From Candidatus Ornithomonoglobus merdipullorum (GTDB lineage Bacteria > Bacillota > Clostridia > UBA1381): a DNA stretch of 64,000 nucleotides. Where the stretch lies: assembly GCA_018714695.1 (NCBI GenBank), contig DVNB01000083.1, positions 21,903-85,902 of the forward strand. Reading direction: 5' to 3'. This document shows positions 52,088 through 61,514 of the stretch, piece by piece; position 1 is the stretch's first letter, and each line of letters begins with the position of its first letter. A program made the position numbers and the translations under genes. Under the pieces are notes generated by a model. That model was not told the origin of the DNA, searched no databases, and was given only the letters and a program-made list of their open reading frames with translations.

Positions 52088-54204
52088 TACATGCTTTTCC
52101 TTTCGGCTATCTCGGCCATCTTCGCAGCGTTAAGACGTGTATCGCCTTTTACTCTCGAATAGGAAAGATAGCCGTTCATTCTTTCTATCTTTGTAAGGTT
52201 CTTTGAACCGCATACGGGGCATACATCCATCTCAAGCTCCTCGTGGCCGCAGTCGTCGCAGTAGGCGAGGGAGAGGTTCACGCCCTCGTAAAAGCCCATC
52301 TTCATCGCGCGTCTTACGAGCGTCTTTATAGCCTCCTTGTTGTAGGCGATCGGGTACTTTACGTACTGGATCTTGCCGCCGTTTGAGAGGTTCCAGAACC
52401 GTGCCTCCGAATCCTGCTTCTCGATCGGGGTTATGTCCTCGGTAACATGGCAGTGGAAGCTGTTCGAAACGTATTCTCTGTCCGAAACGTTCTCGATTAT
52501 CCCGTACTTCTCGCGGAACTGTGTTACCTGGAGACCGCAGAGCGATTCGGCAGGCGTTCCGTAGATCGCGTAGAGGATATTGTCCTCCTTCTTGAACTGC
52601 GCGATCTTGTCGTTTATATGCTTGAGCACGTCAAGCGCAAAATTACCGTCCTCATAGAGCGATTTCTTGTTGTAGAGCTGCTGCAGCTCGTTGAATGCCG
52701 TTATTCCGAACGACGCTGTTGCCGATTTCAAAAGCGGCTTTATCTTGTCATGGATGCCCAGATGACCGCCGTAGAAGCCGCCCTCGCAGTATGCGAGCGG
52801 GTTCGTTGATGCGCGCATCTCGCCCAAGTAATCGTATGTTCTCTTGTGCAGCTGGCGTATCAGCTCGAGATAATAGTCGAGCACCTCATAGAAATCTCTT
52901 GACTCCTGTCTTGCCTTTGCGAGTATCATCGGCAGATGGAGCGAGATCGCGCCTATGTTGAAACGGCCCACGAATATCGGTGTGTCGTTCTCGTCCGCAG
53001 GCTCCATTCCGCCTCTCTCATACCACGGTGAAAGGAACGCGCGGCAGCCCATCGGGGATACGATCTTTCCGTATTTCTTGTACATCGAGGGAACATAGCC
53101 CTCGCCGGTGAGGCTCAGCCAGTCGGGGTACATCGTTTTTGAGCTGCACTCTATTCCTGCCTCGAAAACGTCCTCAAGCTCGCCTCCGGGACCGTGAAGG
53201 TTCTCATCGTAAAGGAACACGAGCTTCGGGAACAGCACCGGCTTTTTAAAGCCCGGCTTGCCCTGACCGTTCATGCGCACTTTGAACATTATCTTCGTGC
53301 ACATCTTCGCGAATCTGCCCGTTCCGGTACCGGCTGTAACGGTTATGAACGGGTAGTCGCCGCGGCTTGAGGAGACGGAGTTGAATTTGTACTCCCAGCC
53401 CTGGAAGCCCTGCTCGAAGTCGCGCTCTATATCCTTTATCGTGAGCTCTTCGGCTTTTTCTTCGTCGAGACCAAGCTCAAGATATTTCTCTTTGTATTTC
53501 TTATATGATTTTTCTGCGTAAGGCTCAAGTATCAGCTCCGCGGAAGGCACCGTAAAGCCGCCGTACTGCTGCGATGCGGCGCTCAGAACTATATCGCCTA
53601 TTACGTCGAATGCTGTGTCGAGCGTTTTCGGCTCGTTATACCAGAGGTTGCCCATCTCAAAACCGCCCTTCAAAACGTTTGCAACGTCAAAAAGGCAGCA
53701 GTTCATCGTGTCGCGGCGCGCGGACATATCGTGGATGTAGATATAACCGTCGCGTATCGCCTGAAGCTCCTCGGTGGTCAGGAAAAACTTTTTGTAAAGC
53801 TCCTTGTTGAGCTGATTGAAGATAAGACTGCGCTTTGTGGAAACGAGCGCGCTGTCTGTATTGCTGTTTTCCTTGTCGCCTATGTACATTATTGACTGGC
53901 TCTTTTTGTAGACCTCGTCGAGCATCTGAACGAAGTCCTGCTTGTAGTTTCTGTAATCGCGGTAGCTCTTTGCGACCTTGGGATTCACCTTTTCGAGCGC
54001 TCCCTCAACGATGTTGTGCATTTCCGCTATCCTTATATCTTCCTTGCCCATGTCCTCAGCAGACTTCTGCACGAACTTGCATATGAAGCTGATCTCTTCA
54101 TCGGTAAACTTCACGAGTACACGAAACGCTGATTTGTTGACGGCAACAACGACTTTTTCGACGTTGAAATCTTCCTTAGTACCGTCCTTTTTTATGACTT
54201 TCAT
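52087..54204 (-). CDS. nrdD: Anaerobic (class III) ribonucleoside-triphosphate reductase
   Basis: A 705-residue oxygen-sensitive reductase. The N-terminal ATP-cone (MKVIKKDGTKEDFNVEKVVV) senses ATP/dATP. The core has HDMSARRDTMNCCLFD, the finger-loop region and YCEGGFYGGHLG. The C-terminal zinc site has Cys pairs CDDCG and CPVCGS, followed by the glycyl-radical segment ERMNGYLSYSR. It makes deoxyribonucleotides without oxygen, consistent with an anaerobic lifestyle. Promoter with an NrdR-like box at 54375-54425. Confidence 0.97.
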   Translation of the reverse strand: MKVIKKDGTKEDFNVEKVVVAVNKSAFRVLVKFTDEEISFICKFVQKSAEDMGKEDIRIAEMHNIVEGALEKVNPKVAKSYRDYRNYKQDFVQMLDEVYKKSQSIMYIGDKENSNTDSALVSTKRSLIFNQLNKELYKKFFLTTEELQAIRDGYIYIHDMSARRDTMNCCLFDVANVLKGGFEMGNLWYNEPKTLDTAFDVIGDIVLSAASQQYGGFTVPSAELILEPYAEKSYKKYKEKYLELGLDEEKAEELTIKDIERDFEQGFQGWEYKFNSVSSSRGDYPFITVTAGTGTGRFAKMCTKIMFKVRMNGQGKPGFKKPVLFPKLVFLYDENLHGPGGELEDVFEAGIECSSKTMYPDWLSLTGEGYVPSMYKKYGKIVSPMGCRAFLSPWYERGGMEPADENDTPIFVGRFNIGAISLHLPMILAKARQESRDFYEVLDYYLELIRQLHKRTYDYLGEMRASTNPLAYCEGGFYGGHLGIHDKIKPLLKSATASFGITAFNELQQLYNKKSLYEDGNFALDVLKHINDKIAQFKKEDNILYAIYGTPAESLCGLQVTQFREKYGIIENVSDREYVSNSFHCHVTEDITPIEKQDSEARFWNLSNGGKIQYVKYPIAYNKEAIKTLVRRAMKMGFYEGVNLSLAYCDDCGHEELEMDVCPVCGSKNLTKIERMNGYLSYSRVKGDTRLNAAKMAEIAERKSM

Positions 54205-54374
54205 ACCTTTTCCACCTCTGAATAATTTTTACTATATACAATTTTCTGTCAAAATCTATCGTGTCGGACGCGAGAGGGTCGCCCTCGCCGTCATTTGCTG
54301 TAACGCCGGGCTTTATTGGCACAGCGTTGCAATAAACTGTATTTTGTGGCTGTCCGCTCGTGTTTCGCTTATCG

Positions 54375-54425
54375 CCACAATATCTTGTGCATTGTATTAT
54401 ACTACTTTGACTACCCACTTGTCAA
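54375..54425 (-). promoter_or_regulatory. nrdDG promoter with NrdR-like box
   Basis: On the minus strand: TTGACA (54425-54420), an 18-bp spacer and TATAAT (54401-54396). At the start site lies the near-palindrome ccacaatatcttgtgc (54375-54390), which fits the NrdR consensus (acaCwATATwGtgt type). A weaker copy, aaactgtattttgtgg, is at 54334-54349, 41 bp away. The rest of 54205-54657 holds no other recognised feature. Confidence 0.6.
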
Positions 54426-54657
54426 GAGCTTTTTTCTATGTTTCAAAGATTACAGTTTTATTACACTGACGTTACTTTTTGTTTAAAAACAATTATACCA
54501 CGCCTCACGCCTTCTGTCAACGCTTTTTATGGTACAATAATCCGACATGCCGTAAAAACGGCTCAAATGCTTGAAATTTACACGTCTAATACTTGGCTGT
54601 TATGCGGAAAATAAGACAGTCGGCAGCCGATGCCGGCGAGGGAAGGGGGAGCATCAT

Positions 54658-55002
54658 ATGGGGTGCATATTTTTTTCTGCGGCGCTGGCGGTGATCGATA
54701 CCTTGAGATATGCTTTGCGCCGGAAGGTTAATTCTGCTGCAGCAAAAGCCGTATACCGTTACGGCGCCGATATGTGCGCCGCTGAGCGCGGAGTATATCG
54801 TGTACCGCCGGACGTTCCTGCGGGACGGGAAATGCCGGGAAAGGTCTGCGGAGGACTGCGGCGCGGATATGGCGCGTATCTTTCGGGTGGCGCAGTGGTA
54901 ATGCTTTCACGGTCTTATTCATTGCTTGCGAGGGCGTCGGCAGCGCTTGAGTGCAAAATAGAGCAAAAAATGAAAAAGGCTGGCAGGGATAATATCCAAT
55001 AA
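54658..55002 (+). CDS. Short hypothetical protein
   Basis: Encodes 114 residues after a purine-rich RBS (aaggggg, eight bases before ATG). It starts with a hydrophobic stretch (MGCIFFSAALAVIDTLRYAL), followed by a basic, Ala/Gly/Arg-rich region and a final helix (ARASAALECKIEQKMKKAG). Composition is unlike neighbouring proteins and I recognise no family. It could be a real small membrane-associated protein or a chance frame; the RBS is the main support. Confidence 0.35.
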   Translation: MGCIFFSAALAVIDTLRYALRRKVNSAAAKAVYRYGADMCAAERGVYRVPPDVPAGREMPGKVCGGLRRGYGAYLSGGAVVMLSRSYSLLARASAALECKIEQKMKKAGRDNIQ

Positions 55003-55033
55003 TCGATTAATTCAAATTTTTCTTGCAAAACGC

Positions 55034-55062
55034 TTGATTTTTCGATAAAAAAATGGTATTAT
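55034..55062 (+). promoter_or_regulatory. Promoter of nifJ
   Basis: TTGATT (55034-55039), a 17-bp spacer and TATTAT (55057-55062), giving a leader of about 170 bases. Confidence 0.65.
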
Positions 55063-55079
55063 ATATATGTGTATGCGGT

Positions 55080-55209
55080 GGCTTTGCTCCGCGCCTGAAA
55101 ACAGGTGTGCCAAAGCCGGACAGGCAGGGGGTCATGGACGGAAAACATGATCTCTGCCGTTTATATGTCATATATAACCATATATAAGCAGAGGACATCA
55201 AAAGTGTCC
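55080..55209 (+). promoter_or_regulatory. Structured leader RNA of nifJ
   Basis: Three stem-loops occupy the leader. The first, 55080-55117, has an outer ggctttg/caaagcc stem and an inner cgcctg/caggtg stem. The second, 55123-55158, pairs ggcag/ctgcc and tcatg/catga. The third is ggaca/tgtcc (55193-55209), preceded by an AU-rich pairing (tatata/atatata). No T-run follows, and the RBS (caggagga) is about 20 bases after the last stem. I do not match it to a riboswitch class I know. Confidence 0.5.
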
Positions 55210-55239
55210 GATGCAATAATTTTTCAGGAGGAACTATAA

Positions 55240-58200
55240 ATGGCAAGAAAAATGAAAACCATGGATGGTAACAATGCCGCGGCGTATGCATCGTATGCGT
55301 TTACAGATGTTGCTGCCATCTACCCGATTACTCCGTCGTCAACCATGGCGGAAGTAACAGACGAATGGGCTGCCGCGGGCATGAAGAACATCTTCGGAAA
55401 TACCGTAAAGGTTGTTGAGATGCAGTCCGAGGCGGGCGCAGCAGGCGCTGTTCACGGATCGCTTACCGCAGGCGCTCTCACGACAACGTATACCGCGTCG
55501 CAGGGTCTTCTTATTATGATCCCGAACATGTACAAGATCGCCGGCGAGCAGCTTCCGTGCGTATTCAACGTATCGGCTCGTTGTATCGCGTCGCACGCTC
55601 TTTCGATCTTCGGAGATCACAGTGACGTTATGGCATGCCGCCAGACAGGATTCGCAATGCTCGCATCGACAAATCCGCAGGAGGCAATGGATCTCGGAGC
55701 GGTTGCGCATCTTACAACTATCAAGAGCAGGATCCCGTTCCTTCACTTCTTTGACGGCTTCAGAACCTCACACGAGTACCAGAAGGTAGCTTGCTGGGAT
55801 TTCGATGAGCTCAAAGAGATGGTAGACTGGGACGCTCTTAACGCATGGAGACATTCTTCATTGAATCCGGAGCATCCGGCACAGAGAGGTACGGCTCAGA
55901 ACGGAGACGTATTCTTCCAGGCAAGAGAGGCGTCAAACGGCGCATACCTGAAGGTACCGGAGATCACTCAGCAGTACATGGATATGGTAAACGAGAGGAT
56001 CGGCACGGATTACAAGCTGTTTAACTACTACGGCGCGCCCGACGCAGAGCAGGTAATAATCGCAATGGGCAGCGTCTGTGACACAATAAAGGAGACTGTA
56101 GACTACTTGAACGCGCAGGGTCAGAAGGTCGGTCTCGTAATCGTAAGACTTTACAGACCGTTCAGCGCTAAGCATCTTGTTGAGGCTATCCCGGAGACGG
56201 TTAAGAAGATCTCCGTTCTTGACAGAACAAAGGAGCCGGGCGCATTGGGTGAGCCTCTTTATCTTGATGTTGTTGCAGCTCTCAAGGAGTGCGGCAAGTT
56301 CGAGGATGCCGAGGTTTATGCAGGACGTTACGGACTCGCATCAAAGGATACAACTCCGGCATGCATCATAGCTGTATATAAGAACACAGAAAAGAAGCAT
56401 TTCACGGTAGGTATCGAGGACGATGTAACAAACCTTTCGCTGCCGCTTGACGAGAATCCGGATACGACTCCTGAGGGTATCAAGAGCTGTAAGTTCTGGG
56501 GTCTCGGCGCAGACGGTACAGTAGGCGCAAACAAGAACTCAGTAAAGATCATCGGCGACCATACGGATATGAACGTACAGGCATATTTCGACTACGACTC
56601 AAAGAAGTCGGGCGGTCTCACATGTTCGCACCTCCGTTTCGGTCATGCTCCGATAACATCAACATATCTTATAAACAAGGCAGACTTCGTGGCATGTCAC
56701 AAGGCTTCATACATCCGCCAGTACGACATGGTATCGGATATCAAGCCGGGCGGCGTATTCCTCCTGAACTGCTCATGGACAGGTGAGGAGCTTGACAAGC
56801 ATCTTCCGGGTCAGGTAAAGAAGTACATCGCTGACAACAACATTCAGTTCTACACGATCGACGGTGTAAAGATCGGTCTTGAGATCGGTCTCGGAAACAG
56901 GATAAACACTGTTCTCCAGTCGGCATTCTTCAAGCTTGCTGACATCATCCCGACAGAGGATGCTATAAAGTACATGAAGGAAGCGGCTAAGAAGTCGTAT
57001 TCAAAGAAGGGTGACGCAGTCGTTCAGATGAACTATGACGCTATCGATGCGGGTGCACAGCAGATCGTTAAGGTAGACGTTCCGGAGAGCTGGAAGGACT
57101 GCGAGTATGAGGATATCTCAACTCACTTCGAGGGTGACAGCGAGCTTATCGATTATGTAAACAACATTCTTGTTCCGATAAGTGAATTCGCAGGCTCGAA
57201 GCTTCCTGTTTCGGCATTCACAAAGTATCAGACAGGTGAGGTACCGCTCGGAAGCGCGGCATTTGAGAAGCGCGGTATCGCTGTAAAGGTTCCGACATGG
57301 AATCCTGAGACATGTATCCAGTGCGGACAGTGCTCGTATGTATGTCCACACGGTGTTATCCGTCCGGTAGTGCTCACAGAAGAGGAGCTCAAGAACGCAC
57401 CGGAAGGCATCAAGTACACGAACGCTAAGATGCTTGACGGACTTTACTACACAATGGCTATATCGGTTCTTGACTGTACAGGATGCGGAAGCTGTGCTAA
57501 CGTATGTCCCGGAAACAACAAGAACGACACTCTCGTTATGAACATGCTTGACGATCAGCTCGATCAGCAGAAGTATTTCGACTATGCGTCGGAGCTCGGC
57601 GAGAAGCAGGCAGTTCTGGACAAGTTCCCGCCGACAAAGGTAAAGGGTTCACAGTTCAAGAAGCCGTACCTCGAGTTCTCGGGCGCATGCGCAGGCTGCG
57701 GAGAGACACCGTACGCAAAGCTTGTAACACAGCTCTTCGGCGACAGAATGTTCATTGCGAACGCTACAGGATGTTCGTCGATCTGGGGCGCGTCATGTCC
57801 GTCGGCACCGTACACAACGAATGCCGAGGGTGAGGGTCCCGCATGGGCAAACTCGCTCTTCGAGGATAACGCTGAGTTCGGTCTCGGAATGTTCATCGCT
57901 CAGGAGACTCTGAGAAATCAGAACATCGAAAAGGCTGCAAAGGTAGCTGAGGAAAATCCGGACGTGAAGCCGGCATTCGATAAGTTCATGGAGACAAAGG
58001 AAGACGGTTTTGCAAACAAGGTAGCTACGGAAGAGCTTATAAAGGCTATCTCGAACATCACTTCGCAGGAGGCTAAGGATGTTCTTGCTGATAAAGAATA
58101 CCTCTCAAAGAAGTCCTGCTGGATCTTCGGCGGTGACGGCTGGGCATACGATATCGGTTTCGGCGGTGTTGACCACGCGCTCGCATCGGGCAATGATGTA

Positions 58201-58761
58201 AACATCCTCGTATTCGATACCGAGGTATACTCAAACACAGGCGGTCAGTCGTCAAAGGCTACACCGACAGGAGCTATTGCTAAGTTCGCTGCCGCAGGTA
58301 AGGAAGTAAAGAAGAAGGATCTCGCTGCAATAGCAATGAGCTACGGTTATATCTACGTTGCACAGGTTGCAATGGGCTACAACCAGCAGCAGTGCCTGAA
58401 CGCTATCCTTGAGGCAGAGAGCTACAACGGTCCGTCGCTCATCATCGCTTACGCTCCGTGTATAAACCACGGTATCAAGGGCGGTATGACGATCGCGCAG
58501 ACCGAGGAAAAGAAGGCAGTAGAGTCAGGCTACTGGCACTGCTTCAGATACGATCCGAGACGTGCTGCAGAGGGCAAGAACCCGTTCCAGCTCGATTCGA
58601 AGAAGCCGACGAAGGAGTACAAGGACTTCCTTATGGGCGAAGTTCGTTACAACTCGCTTGCTCGTTCGAATCCGGAGAGAGCGGAGGAATTGTTCGATAA
58701 GGCTGTTAAGAACGCCGAGGACAAGTACGAGAAGCTCGTAAAGATGGCAGAAGAGAATTGA
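55240..58761 (+). CDS. nifJ: Pyruvate:ferredoxin (flavodoxin) oxidoreductase
   Basis: A 1173-residue single-chain PFOR that converts pyruvate and CoA to acetyl-CoA and CO2, with electrons to ferredoxin. Domain order is normal. Domain I holds AIYPITPSSTMAEVTDEWAA; domain II follows; the gamma-like region carries KPGGVFLLNCSW. Two [4Fe-4S] clusters are in CIQCGQCSYVCPHG and CTGCGSCANVCPG. CAGCGETPYAKL and the ThDP motif GDGWAYDIGFGGVDHALASG plus NTGGQSSKATPTG complete it. The aggaggaa RBS and consistently 'optimised' codon use suggest high expression. It is monocistronic, behind a structured leader and ahead of a strong terminator. Confidence 0.98.
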   Translation: MARKMKTMDGNNAAAYASYAFTDVAAIYPITPSSTMAEVTDEWAAAGMKNIFGNTVKVVEMQSEAGAAGAVHGSLTAGALTTTYTASQGLLIMIPNMYKIAGEQLPCVFNVSARCIASHALSIFGDHSDVMACRQTGFAMLASTNPQEAMDLGAVAHLTTIKSRIPFLHFFDGFRTSHEYQKVACWDFDELKEMVDWDALNAWRHSSLNPEHPAQRGTAQNGDVFFQAREASNGAYLKVPEITQQYMDMVNERIGTDYKLFNYYGAPDAEQVIIAMGSVCDTIKETVDYLNAQGQKVGLVIVRLYRPFSAKHLVEAIPETVKKISVLDRTKEPGALGEPLYLDVVAALKECGKFEDAEVYAGRYGLASKDTTPACIIAVYKNTEKKHFTVGIEDDVTNLSLPLDENPDTTPEGIKSCKFWGLGADGTVGANKNSVKIIGDHTDMNVQAYFDYDSKKSGGLTCSHLRFGHAPITSTYLINKADFVACHKASYIRQYDMVSDIKPGGVFLLNCSWTGEELDKHLPGQVKKYIADNNIQFYTIDGVKIGLEIGLGNRINTVLQSAFFKLADIIPTEDAIKYMKEAAKKSYSKKGDAVVQMNYDAIDAGAQQIVKVDVPESWKDCEYEDISTHFEGDSELIDYVNNILVPISEFAGSKLPVSAFTKYQTGEVPLGSAAFEKRGIAVKVPTWNPETCIQCGQCSYVCPHGVIRPVVLTEEELKNAPEGIKYTNAKMLDGLYYTMAISVLDCTGCGSCANVCPGNNKNDTLVMNMLDDQLDQQKYFDYASELGEKQAVLDKFPPTKVKGSQFKKPYLEFSGACAGCGETPYAKLVTQLFGDRMFIANATGCSSIWGASCPSAPYTTNAEGEGPAWANSLFEDNAEFGLGMFIAQETLRNQNIEKAAKVAEENPDVKPAFDKFMETKEDGFANKVATEELIKAISNITSQEAKDVLADKEYLSKKSCWIFGGDGWAYDIGFGGVDHALASGNDVNILVFDTEVYSNTGGQSSKATPTGAIAKFAAAGKEVKKKDLAAIAMSYGYIYVAQVAMGYNQQQCLNAILEAESYNGPSLIIAYAPCINHGIKGGMTIAQTEEKKAVESGYWHCFRYDPRRAAEGKNPFQLDSKKPTKEYKDFLMGEVRYNSLARSNPERAEELFDKAVKNAEDKYEKLVKMAEEN

Positions 58762-58778
58762 CATCCGAATATATATCG

Positions 58779-58809
58779 GCGGCAGGCATGAAAATGCCTG
58801 CCGCTTTTT
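58779..58809 (+). terminator. Terminator of nifJ
   Basis: A perfect 10-bp stem gcggcaggca (58779-58788) / tgcctgccgc (58795-58804), then TTTTT. Confidence 0.9.
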
Positions 58810-58895
58810 GCATATATACATGAAAAAAGCTATTGAATTTACGCAGGTAATGTGATAGAATATAATAAAGAAATTATTTTAAGGCAGGTGATATA

Positions 58896-59240
58896 ATGGA
58901 AAATGAAGTAAAAGAAATGTTTAATGTCCTGTTAAATGAAATAAAAGGCTTAAAAACTGAGGTGAGCGAGCTCAAATCGGAGGTAGGCGAGCTCAAATCG
59001 GATATGGAGGACCTTAAGACACGCGTGGATCAAAACACGACCGAATTGCGCGAATTGAGGGCTATAGTCGAAACGGAATTAAGACACAATATTCAGGTGA
59101 TCGCAGAAGGTCACGGATTTCAGACGGAAAAATATAACGATATTCAAAAAGTCGTTGAGCAGGTCCGCGCAAGGCAGGAATGGACAGAGATCAGATTAAG
59201 AATGATAGAATCGGATATCAAATCATTGAAAAGAGCATAG
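58896..59240 (+). CDS. Small coiled-coil protein, paralogue of 33133-33456
   Basis: A 114-residue protein: MENEVKEMFNVLLNEIKGLK, heptads (SELKSEVGELKSDMEDLKTR), then RELRAIVETELRHNIQVIAE and VVEQVRARQEWTEIRLRMIE, ending IKSLKRA. It aligns over its length with the 33133 protein, including the C-terminal RARQ..TEIRL.mIe.DIK.LKRA block. The coiled-coil part is built from a 21-bp repeat with a different unit. RBS aaggcaggtg. Its 3' end meets a truncated ATPase gene on the other strand. Function unknown. Confidence 0.72.
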   Translation: MENEVKEMFNVLLNEIKGLKTEVSELKSEVGELKSDMEDLKTRVDQNTTELRELRAIVETELRHNIQVIAEGHGFQTEKYNDIQKVVEQVRARQEWTEIRLRMIESDIKSLKRA

Positions 59241-59244
59241 CTGA

Positions 59245-59986
59245 AAAGACGGCGGACCAGCCGTTCATCGTCAATCATGCACATGAGCTCCTCGGATCGC
59301 TTGTCATAATATACGCGCGCATCACCGCTTCCGGTCATATGTTTTATGAATTCGGCTGTGGATCTTTTTGCGTTCTCATATTCGCCTATTGTTTTATTGT
59401 TTTGCCATATTATCTGCTCCATTTTTCTGAACCAGTTGGTAAGCATTTTTGTATTGGAGGATTCGTCCAAGCAGTCCGTATATCCTACGACTCTGGAATA
59501 ATCATCTCCGAACGGATCGTTCCATTTATTCTTTTTCTGCGACCACATTCTTGCCGCGCTCTGGTAGCTTATCACGGGCAACACTGAACTGTCGTCGCTT
59601 GCCATACGAGTCGCAGTCTTGCATATGTCGCGCGGTTCCACTGTTGTGCGGGAGCTTTTGGCGCTGTTTTTCCTTCTGACAAAATGAAATGGTGTATTAT
59701 CGATTATTGCAGTGCAGTCAACGGTGATTGGAGTTGCATATCTGATGTTGTATGATCCGTCACCTATAGTGGAGCATACTCTGCGTATTTCATCATTGCT
59801 GAAGTTTACAGATTGGATATTATCTATTCCGGCAAGAAATCCTCCCAAAGCTACCGATATTGCTTCAAGCACGGAAGTTTTTCCTGTACTGTTGTCACCT
59901 ATTATCAAATTGAACCCTTTTTGAAATCTCAGCTCCATATGTTCTATTTTTTTAAAATTATCTATTGTTATATGCTCGATTCTCAT
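59245..59986 (-). pseudogene. AAA/SMC-like ATPase truncated at its 3' end
   Basis: From ATG 59986: MRIEHITIDNFKKIEHMELR and Walker A LIIGDNSTGKTSVLEAIS, typical of RecF/OLD-type ATPases that recognise DNA ends or partner with TOPRIM nucleases. Homology-like sequence runs to ELMCMIDDERLVRRL near 59245, where family members continue into LSDG and Walker B. Here the frame instead runs antisense through the coiled-coil gene and stops at 59144. The signature, Walker B and everything after are missing, so ATP hydrolysis is not expected. The break coincides with the end of the coiled-coil gene. Confidence 0.7.
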
Positions 59987-60194
59987 TTTCTCACCTCATG
60001 CTTTGGTACTGACCTCATTATACCATATAACGGCTGCGAATGCAACAGGAATATGGATCAAAATCCAACGGTATTTTATACAATTTTGCCCTTTTTATCT
60101 ATGGAAAAGCGGATGATATAATGGTATAATTATAGCAAGAGAGAGGACGGGAACGCTTTTGGCGTTCGAAATAAATCGAGGAGGATGAGTTAAA

Positions 60195-61421
60195 ATGCAG
60201 GGTAATGTAATAGTGGGTCAGTCTGGCGGACCGACCTCGGTCATAAATTCGAGTCTTGTCGGAGTTTACAAGACGGCGAAGGACCGCGGGGTGAAAAAGG
60301 TTTACGGGATGCGCCACGGGATAGAGGGGCTTTTGAATGAGCAGTACGTGGATCTTGAGGACTATATAAAGTCTGACCTTGATATTGAGCTTTTGAAGCG
60401 CACGCCGTCGTCATTCTTGGGCACATGCCGCTACAAGCTGCCGGATGTTGAAAAGGACAGCGAGGTATACTGGAGACTTTTCAATATACTTCATAAGATG
60501 GATATAAAGTATTTCTTCTACATAGGCGGCAACGATTCGATGGACACGATAAAGAAGCTGTCGAACTATGCGGAGAGCATAAACAGCGACATACGCTTCA
60601 TGGGCGTTCCCAAGACGATCGATAACGATCTTACGGCAACGGATCACACGCCCGGCTACGGCAGCGCGGCAAAGTATATAGCGTCGGCGATGAAGGAGAT
60701 AATCCGCGATGCGAAGACGTATCCCACGGATTCGATAACGGTGGTGGAGATAATGGGCAGGAATGCGGGCTGGCTCACCGCCGCGTCGGCTCTCTCACGC
60801 GCGGAGGACTGCACCGGCCCCGACCTCATATATCTTCCGGAGGTGGAGTTTGACTACGATAAATTCCTGAACAAGGTGATGGAGATAAAGAAGTATCAGA
60901 CAACTGCCGTAATAGCGGTCTCCGAGGGAATAAAGACCGCGGATGGGCTGTATGTGAGCGAGGCGAACAAGAAGAGTGTCTATGTTGACTCGTTCGGACA
61001 CAAGCAGCTTGGCGGAACGGCTCTGTATCTTGCCGATTTCCTGGGCGAGCAGACCGGCATAAAATCGCGCGGTATCGTATTCTCGACCTTGCAGCGCTGC
61101 GCGTCGCATATCGTGTCGCGCCGTGACATAACCGAGGCATACACCGTGGGCGCGGACGCCGTGCAGGCGGCTTTGAACGGAGATACGGGCAAGATGGTGA
61201 CGCTCGAGAGGATCTCAAACACGCCGTATCAGATAAAGACGGGTCTTTACGATGTGAACCTTATAGCGAATGTAGAGAAGTGCGTGCCGCTCGACTGGAT
61301 AATCGATGACGGAACATATGTTTCGCACGAGTTCAGCGAGTACGCATCGCCGCTTATCATAGGCGAACTCACGCCGTTCATGGTAGACGGTCTCCCGAGA
61401 CATCTTTTCATAGACAAATGA
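60195..61421 (+). CDS. pfp: 6-phosphofructokinase, PPi-dependent type
   Basis: A 408-residue PfkA-family enzyme that phosphorylates fructose 6-phosphate. N-terminal VGQSGGPTSVINSSL. The donor-specificity loop reads YIGGNDSMDT, with Asp where ATP enzymes have Gly in GGDGS. The catalytic segment is PKTIDNDL, with the Lys typical of pyrophosphate users instead of PGTIDND. Further: MGRNAGWL, and RCASHIVSRRDI near the C-terminus. Reversible PPi use fits a fermentative anaerobe. RBS gaggagg; probable promoter TGGAAA/TATAAT (60102-60130). Strong terminator follows. Confidence 0.93.
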   Translation: MQGNVIVGQSGGPTSVINSSLVGVYKTAKDRGVKKVYGMRHGIEGLLNEQYVDLEDYIKSDLDIELLKRTPSSFLGTCRYKLPDVEKDSEVYWRLFNILHKMDIKYFFYIGGNDSMDTIKKLSNYAESINSDIRFMGVPKTIDNDLTATDHTPGYGSAAKYIASAMKEIIRDAKTYPTDSITVVEIMGRNAGWLTAASALSRAEDCTGPDLIYLPEVEFDYDKFLNKVMEIKKYQTTAVIAVSEGIKTADGLYVSEANKKSVYVDSFGHKQLGGTALYLADFLGEQTGIKSRGIVFSTLQRCASHIVSRRDITEAYTVGADAVQAALNGDTGKMVTLERISNTPYQIKTGLYDVNLIANVEKCVPLDWIIDDGTYVSHEFSEYASPLIIGELTPFMVDGLPRHLFIDK

Positions 61422-61425
61422 TCAA

Positions 61426-61457
61426 AACAGGGGCTGTGCAAAAGCGCAGCCCCTGTT
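61426..61457 (+). terminator. Terminator of the phosphofructokinase gene
   Basis: An 11-bp perfect stem aacaggggctg (61426-61436) / cagcccctgtt (61447-61457), followed by ctgtt. The T-run is weak. Confidence 0.65.
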
Positions 61458-61475
61458 CTGTTACCGTGACAGCAA

Positions 61476-61496
61476 AACGGACGCAATGCGTCCGTT
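61476..61496. terminator. Hairpin downstream of smpB
   Basis: Perfect 9-bp arms aacggacgc/gcgtccgtt with loop aat. Read on the minus strand it lies 19 bases after the smpB stop and is followed by ttttg. Confidence 0.55.
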
Positions 61497-61514
61497 AAAT
61501 GTCCATTGGCAATT

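Noticed and set aside
59144..59244. C-terminal end of the truncated ATPase as genuine coding sequence
   Set aside because: These codons are the antisense of the coiled-coil gene, which has paralogue support and its own RBS.
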